From: Pseudomonas sp. Irchel 3E13
Lineage (GTDB): Bacteria; Pseudomonadota; Gammaproteobacteria; Pseudomonadales; Pseudomonadaceae
Reading direction: 5' to 3'
Assembly (NCBI RefSeq): GCF_900187455.1
Contig: NZ_FYDX01000022.1
Coordinates: forward strand, 42,190 to 106,189
Length of the DNA: 64,000 nucleotides
Under the pieces are notes generated by a model. The model searched no databases. It saw only the letters and a list, made by a program, of their open reading frames with translations, and was not told the origin of the DNA. Numbering within the stretch: the stretch's first letter is position 1; every line of letters starts with the position of its first letter. This document shows, in pieces, positions 27,590 to 36,559 of the stretch. Position numbers and translations under genes: made by a program.

Positions 27590-27961
27590 TCAGTCGCTGA
27601 GGCTTTGTACCCGGACGCGCGCCGTTCCGCTACGGAGCATGTCCAGCTTCTGCGCGGCGGCCTTGGACAGATCGATCAGTCGGCCACGGGTATGCGGGCC
27701 GCGGTCATTGATGCGGACCACGACAGAGCGTTCGTTTTTCAGGTTGGTGACCCGCACCCGGGTGCCGAAGGGCAGGCTGCGGTGCGCGGCGGTCAGGCCG
27801 TGCTGGTCGAAGGGCTCACCACTGGCAGTGCGTTTGCCGTGATGGCGAGAACCATAATAGGAGGCGGTGCCGGTTTCATCGTAGCCGCGCGGGTCGATGT
27901 CGTGGCTGGCACAGCCGGCGAGCAAGGTGAACAGCGCCAAGGCGCTCAGCAGACGCCACAT
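27590..27961 (-). CDS. RlpA-like lipoprotein with double-psi beta-barrel
   Basis: Small outer-membrane lipoprotein, 123 aa. Signal peptide with lipobox LLAGC (Cys about 17), then a DPBB/RlpA domain: GTASYYGSRHHGKRTASGEP, AAHRSLPFGTRVRVTNLKNE, VVRINDRGPHTRGRLIDLS. The Asp of NDRGP is the catalytic position in RlpA lytic transglycosylases. The SPOR domain of full-length RlpA is absent, so it is a short paralogue rather than the septal RlpA itself. It precedes the exchanger gene by 21 bp on the same strand. Confidence 0.85.
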   Translation of the reverse strand: MWRLLSALALFTLLAGCASHDIDPRGYDETGTASYYGSRHHGKRTASGEPFDQHGLTAAHRSLPFGTRVRVTNLKNERSVVVRINDRGPHTRGRLIDLSKAAAQKLDMLRSGTARVRVQSLSD

Positions 27962-27984
27962 GTATTACGGTGCTCCGTGGTTCT

Positions 27985-28059
27985 CTGTAGGAGCGAGCTT
28001 GCTCGCGAAGGACGCAGCGGTCCCCTAATGGCCCTGACCAGGCAAGCTCGCTCCTACAG
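27985..28059. repeat. REP doublet upstream of the RlpA-like gene
   Basis: CTGTAGGAGCGAGCTTGCTC (27985-28004, continuing GCGA to 28008) and its partial inverse GCAAGCTCGCTCCTACAG (28042-28059). Same REP family as at 9901-9982, but the arms are in the opposite relative order. It lies between the starts of rlpA-like (27961) and the end of gatB (28113). Confidence 0.88.
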
Positions 28060-28112
28060 GACATTGTGAGTCCAGAGGAGCGAGCCATATCGAGACCAAG
28101 GCTCGGTGACGA

Positions 28113-29558
28113 TTACCCTTCGAGCTTGCTCTTGAGCAATTCGTTCACCTGTTGCGGGTTTGCCTTGCCTTTCGAGGCCTTCATGGCCTGACCGACAAAG
28201 AAGCCGAACATCTTGCCGCGCTTGGCTTCATCCGCCGCCCGGTACTGCTCGACCTGCTCGGCGTTGGCCGCCAGCACTTCGTCCAGTACCTTCTCGATCG
28301 CACCGCTGTCCGTCACTTGCTTCAGACCGCGCGCTTCGATGATCTGGTCGGCATCGCCTTCGCCGTTGGCCATCGCTTCGAACACGGTCTTGGCAATCTT
28401 GCCGCTGATGGTGTTGTCGCGAATGCGCTGCAGCATGCCACCCAGTTGCTCGGCGCTGACCGGCGCCTGGTCGATCTCGACACCCAGCTTGTTCAGCAGG
28501 CTGCCCAGCTCCACCATGACCCAGTTGGCCGCCAGCTTGGCGTCGCCACCAATGGCCGCAACCTTCTCGAAGTAGTCCGCTTGCTCACGGCTGGAAGCCA
28601 GCACGTTGGCATCGTAGGCCGAGAGACCGTACTGGCTCTGGAAGCGCTCGACTTTCTGCGGCGGCAGCTCTGGCAGGGTGGCGCGAATGCCTTCGAGGAA
28701 GGCCGACTCGATCACCACCGGCAGCAGGTCCGGATCGGGGAAGTAACGGTAGTCGTTGGCTTCCTCCTTGCTGCGCATGGAGCGGGTTTCGTCCTTGTTC
28801 GGGTCGTACAGGCGGGTTTCCTGGATGACCTTGCCGCCGTCTTCGATCAGGTCGATCTGGCGCTGGATTTCGCTGTTGATCGCGCGCTCGATGAAGCGGA
28901 ACGAGTTGACGTTCTTGATCTCGCAGCGGGTGCCGAACTCGACCTGGCCTTTCGGACGGATCGAGACGTTGCAGTCACAACGCAGCGAGCCTTCGGCCAT
29001 GTTGCCGTCGCAGATGCCCAGGTAGCGCACCAGCGCGTGGATCGCCTTGACGTAGGCCACGGCTTCCTTGGCGCTGCGCATTTCCGGCTCGGAAACGATC
29101 TCCAGCAGCGGGGTGCCGGCACGGTTCAGGTCGATGCCGGTGGAGCCGGCGAAGTCTTCGTGCAGGCTTTTGCCGGCGTCTTCTTCCAGGTGCGCGCGGG
29201 TGATGCCGATGCGCTTGACAGTGCCGTCTTCCAGAGCGATGTCCAGGTGGCCCTTGCCGACGATCGGCAACTCCATCTGGCTGATCTGGTAGCCCTTGGG
29301 CAGGTCAGGGTAGAAGTAGTTCTTGCGCGCGAACACGTTGTGCTGGCCAATCTCGGCGTCGATGGCGAGGCCGAACATGCAGGCCATGCGCACCGCTTCC
29401 TGGTTCAGCACCGGCAGTACGCCGGGCATGCCCAGGTCGATCAGGCTGGCCTGGGTGTTCGGCTCGGAACCGAACGTGGTGGCGCTGCCGGAGAAAATCT
29501 TCGACTGGGTGGCGAGCTGGGTGTGAATCTCCAGCCCGATAACAACTTCCCATTGCAT
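28113..29558 (-). CDS. gatB: Asp/Glu-tRNA amidotransferase subunit B
   Basis: GatB, 481 aa, kinase/transamidase subunit of GatCAB, which converts Glu-tRNA(Gln) and/or Asp-tRNA(Asn) to the amide form. N-terminus MQWEVVIGLEIHTQLATQSK with IFSGSATTFG is diagnostic; ATP/Mg site region FARKNYFYPDLPKGYQISQ; C-terminal YqeY tail domain ends NPQQVNELLKSKLEG. It lies 11 bp after gatA. Length is normal. Confidence 0.97.
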   Translation of the reverse strand: MQWEVVIGLEIHTQLATQSKIFSGSATTFGSEPNTQASLIDLGMPGVLPVLNQEAVRMACMFGLAIDAEIGQHNVFARKNYFYPDLPKGYQISQMELPIVGKGHLDIALEDGTVKRIGITRAHLEEDAGKSLHEDFAGSTGIDLNRAGTPLLEIVSEPEMRSAKEAVAYVKAIHALVRYLGICDGNMAEGSLRCDCNVSIRPKGQVEFGTRCEIKNVNSFRFIERAINSEIQRQIDLIEDGGKVIQETRLYDPNKDETRSMRSKEEANDYRYFPDPDLLPVVIESAFLEGIRATLPELPPQKVERFQSQYGLSAYDANVLASSREQADYFEKVAAIGGDAKLAANWVMVELGSLLNKLGVEIDQAPVSAEQLGGMLQRIRDNTISGKIAKTVFEAMANGEGDADQIIEARGLKQVTDSGAIEKVLDEVLAANAEQVEQYRAADEAKRGKMFGFFVGQAMKASKGKANPQQVNELLKSKLEG

Positions 29559-29569
29559 GTGTCTGTCCC

Positions 29570-31021
<1,452 letters not shown>

Positions 31022-31037
31022 GGCAGGCTCTATTCCC

Positions 31038-31325
31038 TTACTCGATGACTTTCGGAACCAGGTACAGGCCGCTGTCCGTCGCTGGGGCGATGGCCTGGTA
31101 GCTGTCTCGCTGGTTGCTTTCTGTTACAACGTCGGCGCGTAGGCGCTGGCTGGCTTCCAGAGGGTGAGCCAAAGGCTCGATACCGGTGGTGTCGACGGCC
31201 TGCATCTGGTCGACCAGTCCCAGAATACTGTTCAGGGCATCGGTAGTGCGTGGCAGATCGGCTTCGTTCAGGCCCAGTCGGGCCAGGTGAGCGATCTTTT
31301 CCACGTCGCAGCGTTCAAGCGCCAT
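31038..31325 (-). CDS. gatC: Asp/Glu-tRNA amidotransferase subunit C
   Basis: GatC, 95 aa, small belt subunit that stabilises the GatAB complex. MALERCDVEKIAHLARLGLN at the N-terminus and PLAHPLEASQRLRADVV in the middle are conserved. Start ATG 31325 has GGAG upstream; the frame to 31394 adds an unlikely leader. First gene of gatCAB, divergent from mreB with about 199 bp between starts. Confidence 0.95.
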   Translation of the reverse strand: MALERCDVEKIAHLARLGLNEADLPRTTDALNSILGLVDQMQAVDTTGIEPLAHPLEASQRLRADVVTESNQRDSYQAIAPATDSGLYLVPKVIE

Positions 31326-31415
31326 GGGGATCTCCTGGGGAAAGAAAACGGAATGGGTCCGCAATGAGGAACATGTAGGGGCACACGTGGTCATAAGGCC
31401 CGATCGTGTGCTGGC

Positions 31416-31443
31416 TTGCTCGGAAAAACTGCCAATTTAACAT
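31416..31443 (+). promoter_or_regulatory. Candidate sigma-70 promoter of mreB
   Basis: TTGCTC (31416-31421) and TAACAT (31438-31443) with 16 bp between them form a plausible -35/-10 pair, giving an mreB leader of about 75 nt. A small palindrome GCCAAT/ATTGGC (31431-31449) overlaps the -10 and could bind a regulator. Seen by eye only. Confidence 0.35.
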
Positions 31444-31524
31444 ATTGGCGCCTTGCCCAAAATCCCCGCCGTTGTTAGAGTTTGCCGCACTTTTTTACCC
31501 ACGCGTTGCCAGGGTCCCTTTCCC

Positions 31525-32562
31525 ATGTTCAAGAAACTGCGTGGCATGTTTTCCAGCGATCTTTCCATCGACCTGGGCACTGCCAACACCCTTATTTACG
31601 TGCGTGAGCGCGGTATCGTCCTGAATGAGCCCTCGGTTGTGGCCATTCGTACCCACGGCAACCAGAAAAGTGTCGTCGCTGTCGGCACCGAAGCAAAGCG
31701 CATGCTGGGTCGTACTCCCGGCAACATTGCTGCCATTCGTCCGATGAAGGACGGCGTGATCGCCGACTTCAGCGTCTGCGAAAAGATGCTGCAGTACTTC
31801 ATCAACAAGGTTCACGAAAACAGCTTCCTGCAACCCAGCCCTCGCGTGTTGATCTGCGTGCCGTGCAAATCGACCCAGGTCGAGCGTCGCGCCATCCGCG
31901 AATCGGCCCTCGGTGCCGGTGCCCGTGAAGTATTCCTGATCGAAGAGCCAATGGCCGCTGCCATCGGTGCCGGCCTGCCGGTCGAAGAAGCCCGTGGCTC
32001 GATGGTCGTCGATATCGGCGGTGGTACCACTGAAATCGCACTGATCTCCCTGAACGGTGTGGTTTACGCCGAATCCGTTCGCGTTGGTGGCGACCGCTTC
32101 GACGAAGCCATCGTGACTTACGTGCGCCGCAACTACGGCAGCCTGATCGGCGAATCCACCGCCGAGCGTATCAAGCAGGAAATCGGTACCGCCTATCCGG
32201 GCGGCGAAGTGCGCGAAGTCGACGTCCGCGGCCGTAACCTGGCCGAAGGCGTACCACGTGCCTTCACCCTGAATTCCAACGAAGTGCTCGAAGCGCTGCA
32301 GGAATCCCTGGCGACTATCGTTCAGGCCGTGAAGAGCGCCCTGGAGCAATCGCCTCCGGAACTGGCGTCCGACATCGCCGAGCGTGGCCTGGTGCTGACC
32401 GGTGGTGGCGCTCTGCTTCGCGACCTGGACAAGCTGCTGGCCCAGGAAACCGGCCTGCCGGTGATCGTTGCCGAGGACCCGCTGACCTGTGTCGCCCGTG
32501 GCGGCGGTCGCGCCCTGGAAATGATGGACAAACACACCATGGACCTGCTCTCCAGCGAGTGA
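31525..32562 (+). CDS. mreB: Rod-shape determining protein MreB
   Basis: Bacterial actin, 345 aa, forming membrane-bound filaments that guide lateral wall synthesis. N-terminal amphipathic MFKKLRGMF, phosphate-1 loop IDLGTANTLIY, phosphate-2 VVDIGGGTTEIALI, adenosine motif LTGGGALLRDLDKLL. Start ATG 31525 matches the family N-terminus; an upstream in-frame start at 31453 is unsupported. First gene of mreBCD-maf-rng-yhdP. Confidence 0.98.
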   Translation: MFKKLRGMFSSDLSIDLGTANTLIYVRERGIVLNEPSVVAIRTHGNQKSVVAVGTEAKRMLGRTPGNIAAIRPMKDGVIADFSVCEKMLQYFINKVHENSFLQPSPRVLICVPCKSTQVERRAIRESALGAGAREVFLIEEPMAAAIGAGLPVEEARGSMVVDIGGGTTEIALISLNGVVYAESVRVGGDRFDEAIVTYVRRNYGSLIGESTAERIKQEIGTAYPGGEVREVDVRGRNLAEGVPRAFTLNSNEVLEALQESLATIVQAVKSALEQSPPELASDIAERGLVLTGGGALLRDLDKLLAQETGLPVIVAEDPLTCVARGGGRALEMMDKHTMDLLSSE

Positions 32563-32727
32563 TTCGCCGGATTGCAACCCTGTCGACCGGTTTACAGGTA
32601 GCGCTTGCAGTGCTACCTGTATTGCCGGCTGGCGTCCGTCTGGACGTCGCTTCCATCCATCCGCAATCCAGGCCGGTGCGTTGCCGTATGAATGACCTCC
32701 TGAACCGTCGTCAACGAGGAGCGGCTT

Positions 32728-33795
32728 ATTAAACCGCTTTTCGCCAAAGGCCCGTCGCTGGGCGTACGCCTGCTCGTGCTGGTCGTGCTGTCGATCGCCT
32801 TGATGGTGGTCGATGCCCGCTTCCCCGTGCTCAAGCCCGTGCGCAGTCAAATGTCGCTGGTGCTGATGCAGTCCTACACCATCACCGATCTGCCGCAGCG
32901 TCTGTGGCAAGGCGTGGCCAGCCAGTTTGGCAGCCGCACCGAACTGATCGCCGAGAACGAAAAACTCAAGACCGAAGCCCTGCTCCTGCAAGGTCGCCTG
33001 CAAAAGCTGGCTGCCCTGACCGAGCAGAACGTGCGTCTGCGCGAGTTGCTCAACTCCTCGGCGCTCTTCAATGAAAAGGTCGAGGTCGCCGAACTGATCG
33101 GCATGGACCCGAACCCGTTCACCCATCGAATTCTGATCAACAAAGGCGAGCGCGACGGTGTTGTGCTCGGCCAGCCGGTGCTCGACGCCCGCGGCCTCAT
33201 GGGCCAGGTGGTCGAGTTGATGCCGTACACCTCGCGGGTGCTGCTGCTGACCGACACCACCCACAGCATCCCGGTGCAGGTCAACCGCAACGGCCTGCGC
33301 GCGATTGCCAGCGGCACCGGCAACCCGGAACGCCTTGAACTGCGTCATGTCGCCGATACCGCCGACATCAAGGAAGGTGACTTGCTGGTGAGTTCCGGCC
33401 TGGGTCAGCGTTTCCCGGCCGGTTATCCGGTGGCGACGGTGAAGGAAGTGATCCACGACTCTGGGCAACCCTTCGCCATTGTTCGCGCGGTGCCGACCGC
33501 CGCCCTGAACCGCAGCCGTTACCTGCTGCTGGTGTTCAGCGACAGCCGTACCCCCGAAGAGCGAGCCAACGACGCAGCCCAGGCGCAGGCCCAGGACGCC
33601 GCCGGTCACACAGCGACTGACGCGGCACATGCTGCGCCGGCCACCACGCCTGCAACACCTGCCGCACCCGCCACCACGACCCCGGCTGCGCCCCATGCCC
33701 CGGCGGCCACACCTGCGGCCGCGCCAACGCCGGCTGCCGCTGCTGCGCCCGCAAGCCATGGCACGCCAACGACCCCCTCCCGGGAGAGACATTGA
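32728..33795 (+). CDS. mreC: Rod-shape determining protein MreC, ATT start
   Basis: Cell-shape protein, about 355 aa: one N-terminal span, a coiled coil (LIAENEKLKTEALLLQGRL) and two periplasmic beta domains. The conserved family N-terminus (IKPLFAKGPSLGVRLL) begins at ATT 32728, with GAGGAG 6 bp upstream and a stop codon (32701-32703) closing the frame above. The first standard start, GTG 32776, would delete this region and part of the membrane span, so ATT is the likely initiator. After about residue 285 comes a roughly 70-residue Ala/Pro/Thr-rich tail (rich in PATTPATPAAPATTTPAAP) not needed by the family fold. Confidence 0.92.
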   Translation: MKPLFAKGPSLGVRLLVLVVLSIALMVVDARFPVLKPVRSQMSLVLMQSYTITDLPQRLWQGVASQFGSRTELIAENEKLKTEALLLQGRLQKLAALTEQNVRLRELLNSSALFNEKVEVAELIGMDPNPFTHRILINKGERDGVVLGQPVLDARGLMGQVVELMPYTSRVLLLTDTTHSIPVQVNRNGLRAIASGTGNPERLELRHVADTADIKEGDLLVSSGLGQRFPAGYPVATVKEVIHDSGQPFAIVRAVPTAALNRSRYLLLVFSDSRTPEERANDAAQAQAQDAAGHTATDAAHAAPATTPATPAAPATTTPAAPHAPAATPAAAPTPAAAAAPASHGTPTTPSRERH

Positions 33796-34283
33796 TGGTC
33801 AGTACACACAGCAAGAATGGCTGGGTGGTCTGGTTGACCTTCCTGGTTGGCCTGCTGCTCAGCGTGTGGCCGATGCCGCCGTTCATGGATATCTTCCGTC
33901 CGCTGTGGCTGGCCCTGCTGCTGGCCTTCTGGACGTTGAACCTGCCCACCAAGGTCGGCATGACCACCGCGTTTTTGCTCGGTCTGGCGGAGGACGTGCT
34001 GTACGGCACGCTGCTGGGGCAGAACGCCCTGGTCCTGACCCTGATCACCTTCCTGGTACTCAGCCTGCAACAGCGCTTGCGCATGTTCCCCATGTGGCAG
34101 CAGAGCCTGACCATCCTGGTGATCTTCGGCGTCGCCCAGCTAGTGCAATTGTGGCTCAGCGCCCTGACCGGCAATCGTCAGCCCACGCTGGCGCTGGTCT
34201 GGCCGGCAGTGACCAGTGCCTTGCTCTGGCCATGGATCAGCTTCGGCCTGCGCGGTCTGCGCAGCCGATTGAGCATCTACTGA
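33795..34283 (+). CDS. mreD: Rod-shape determining protein MreD
   Basis: Inner-membrane protein, 162 aa, with five to six hydrophobic spans (WVVWLTFLVGLLLSVWPMPP; FLLGLAEDVLYGTLLGQNAL), completing the MreBCD elongation module. ATG 33795 overlaps the mreC stop (TGATG); GGGAGAG lies just upstream. The central GLAxDxLxGxxLGQ motif is typical of MreD. Confidence 0.94.
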   Translation: MVSTHSKNGWVVWLTFLVGLLLSVWPMPPFMDIFRPLWLALLLAFWTLNLPTKVGMTTAFLLGLAEDVLYGTLLGQNALVLTLITFLVLSLQQRLRMFPMWQQSLTILVIFGVAQLVQLWLSALTGNRQPTLALVWPAVTSALLWPWISFGLRGLRSRLSIY

Positions 34284-34321
34284 AGCATCCTGCTTTTCGA
34301 CGCTGACAGGGAGACGTCACG

Positions 34322-34930
34322 ATGACCCCGCTGTACCTGGCCTCCGGTTCGCCGCGCCGCCGTGAGCTGCTGACCCAGATCGGCATTCCCTTCACCGTCG
34401 TCAGTGCCTCGATTGACGAAACCCCGCTGCCCGATGAGTCGGCAAGCGCTTATGTCGAGCGCCTGGCCCTCGGCAAGGCGGCTGCCGGCCTGGCCCTGCT
34501 GACCGCCAGCGGCACCCGCGAGCCTCTGGCCGTACTCGGTGCCGATACCGCGGTGGTTCTCGACGGCAGGATTCTTGGCAAGCCCGTCGACCGCGAAGAT
34601 GCCCTGGCCATCCTGGCCTCGCTTTCCGGACGTGAACATCAGGTGCTGACTGCCGTCGCGGTGAGCGATGGTCAGCGCAGCGAAAGCCTGTGCGTCACCA
34701 GTCGCGTTACCTTCGGGCCGATCAGCGCAGAGCAGGCGCATGCCTACTGGAGCAGCGGCGAGCCGCGGGACAAGGCCGGCGCCTACGCGATCCAGGGCCT
34801 CGGCGCGGTATTCGTGCAGAACCTTCAGGGCAGCTACTCGGGTGTGGTCGGGCTTCCAGTCGCCGAAACCGCCGAATTGCTCGCCCGTTTCGGCATTCCC
34901 TGCTGGCAGGGCCTGCCGACAGCAGAATGA
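34322..34930 (+). CDS. maf: Maf/YhdE-family nucleotide pyrophosphatase
   Basis: Maf-family nucleoside triphosphate pyrophosphatase, 202 aa; E. coli YhdE acts on dTTP/UTP. The signature LASGSPRRRELLTQIGIPF is at the N-terminus, with VLGADTAVVLDGRILGKPVD, REDALAILASLSGREHQVLT and DKAGAYAIQGLGAVFVQNLQ following. The conserved position after mreD and before rng matches E. coli and P. aeruginosa. SD AGGGAG precedes the ATG. Confidence 0.93.
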   Translation: MTPLYLASGSPRRRELLTQIGIPFTVVSASIDETPLPDESASAYVERLALGKAAAGLALLTASGTREPLAVLGADTAVVLDGRILGKPVDREDALAILASLSGREHQVLTAVAVSDGQRSESLCVTSRVTFGPISAEQAHAYWSSGEPRDKAGAYAIQGLGAVFVQNLQGSYSGVVGLPVAETAELLARFGIPCWQGLPTAE

Positions 34931-35013
34931 GGAAGCACTGAGACCGTTTATTGCTCGCCAGTCTCCGTCGGGCAATCCATCATTACCTCAAAGAACTTTG
35001 ACGAGAGCCTGCC

Positions 35014-36471
35014 ATGAGTGAAGAGATTCTGATCAACATCACACCGATGGAATCACGCGTGGCGGTGGTGGAAAACGGCGTTCTCCAAGAGGTGCATGTC
35101 GAGCGCACCCAGCGCCGCGGCATCGTTGGCAATATCTACAAGGGCAAGGTGGTACGGGTGCTGCCGGGCATGCAGGCGGCCTTCGTCGATATCGGTCTGG
35201 ACCGCGCGGCCTTTATCCATGCCTCGGAAATCTCCCTGCGCGAAGGCACCACAGTCGAAAGCATCAGCGCCCTGGTGCATGAGGGGCAAAGCCTGGTGGT
35301 GCAGGTGACCAAGGACCCCATCGGGTCAAAGGGCGCCCGCCTGACTACCCAGTTATCGATTCCTTCCCGCTATCTGGTCTACATGCCGCGCACCAAGCAC
35401 GTCGGCATTTCCCTGAAGATCGAAGACGAAGCTGAGCGCGACCGCCTGAAGAAGGTGGTCAGCGACTGTGTCGCCCAGGAAAACATCCAGGACTCCGGCG
35501 GCTTCATCCTGCGCACTGCGGCGGAAGGCGCCGGGGCAGACGAGATTCTCATGGACATCCGCTACCTGCGGCGCCTGTGGGATCAGATTGGCGCGCAGAT
35601 CAAGACCGTGGGCGCGCCTACCGAAATCTACGAAGACCTGGGGCTGGCGCTGCGCACCCTGCGCGACCTGGTGAATCCGAAGATCGAGAAGATCCGCATC
35701 GATTCCCGGGAAACCTTCCAGAAAACCACGCAGTTCGTCGGCGAATTGATGCCGGAAATCGCTGATCGTCTGGAGCATTACCCTGGGGAGCGGCCGATTT
35801 TCGACCTGTACGGCGTCGAAGATGAAATCCAGCGCGCCCTTGAGCGCAAGGTGCCGCTCAAGTCCGGCGGCTATCTGGTGATCGACCCGGCCGAGGCCAT
35901 GACCACCATCGATGTGAACACCGGCGCCTTCGTCGGCCATCGCAATCTCGAAGAAACCATCTTCAAGACCAACCTCGAAGCTGCCACCGCCATCGCCCGG
36001 CAACTGCGCCTGCGCAATATAGGCGGGATCATCATCATCGACTTCATCGACATGGAAGACGAAGAGCATCAGCGCCAGGTGCTACGCACCCTGGAAAAGC
36101 AGCTCGAACGCGACCATGCGAAAACCAACATCATCGGCCTCACCGAGCTGGGCCTGGTGCAGATGACCCGCAAACGCACCCGTGAAAGTCTCGAACAGGT
36201 GCTGTGCGAGCCGTGCAGCAGTTGCCAGGGCCGCGGCAAGCTCAAGACGCCGGAGACTATCTGTTACGAGATTTTCCGGGAAATTCTTCGCGAGGCGCGG
36301 GCCTACCAGGCCGAAGGCTATAGAGTGCTCGCCAACCAAAAGGTGGTGGACCGCCTGCTGGACGAAGAATCGGGGAATGTCGCCGAACTCGAAGCCTTTA
36401 TTGGGCGAACCATTCGTTTCCAGGTGGAGTCCATGTATTCCCAGGAACAATACGATGTGGTGCTGCTCTGA
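35014..36471 (+). CDS. rng: Ribonuclease G
   Basis: Endoribonuclease of the RNase E/G family, 485 aa, which matures 16S rRNA 5' ends and decays mRNA. N-terminal S1 domain (RRGIVGNIYKGKVVRVLPGM, then QAAFVDIGLDRAAFIHAS), catalytic region DPAEAMTTIDVNTGAFVG and IGGIIIIDFIDMEDEEHQR, and the zinc-link CEPCSSCQGRG. It lacks the RNase E C-terminal scaffold. Follows maf by 83 bp. Confidence 0.96.
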   Translation: MSEEILINITPMESRVAVVENGVLQEVHVERTQRRGIVGNIYKGKVVRVLPGMQAAFVDIGLDRAAFIHASEISLREGTTVESISALVHEGQSLVVQVTKDPIGSKGARLTTQLSIPSRYLVYMPRTKHVGISLKIEDEAERDRLKKVVSDCVAQENIQDSGGFILRTAAEGAGADEILMDIRYLRRLWDQIGAQIKTVGAPTEIYEDLGLALRTLRDLVNPKIEKIRIDSRETFQKTTQFVGELMPEIADRLEHYPGERPIFDLYGVEDEIQRALERKVPLKSGGYLVIDPAEAMTTIDVNTGAFVGHRNLEETIFKTNLEAATAIARQLRLRNIGGIIIIDFIDMEDEEHQRQVLRTLEKQLERDHAKTNIIGLTELGLVQMTRKRTRESLEQVLCEPCSSCQGRGKLKTPETICYEIFREILREARAYQAEGYRVLANQKVVDRLLDEESGNVAELEAFIGRTIRFQVESMYSQEQYDVVLL

Positions 36472-36559
36472 CTCGCTCTGATTTCACGCTGGTTTCTTTT
36501 GTGCTGGCAAACCCGGTACGTCGGGCCATAGTTATGGGACGACTCGGGGGGCCACTGGC

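Noticed and set aside
31495..33792. A 765-codon open frame on the minus strand over mreB and mreC
   Set aside because: Antisense shadow of two well-recognised genes; no start signal and the Arg/Gly-rich N-terminus comes from the MreC low-complexity tail.
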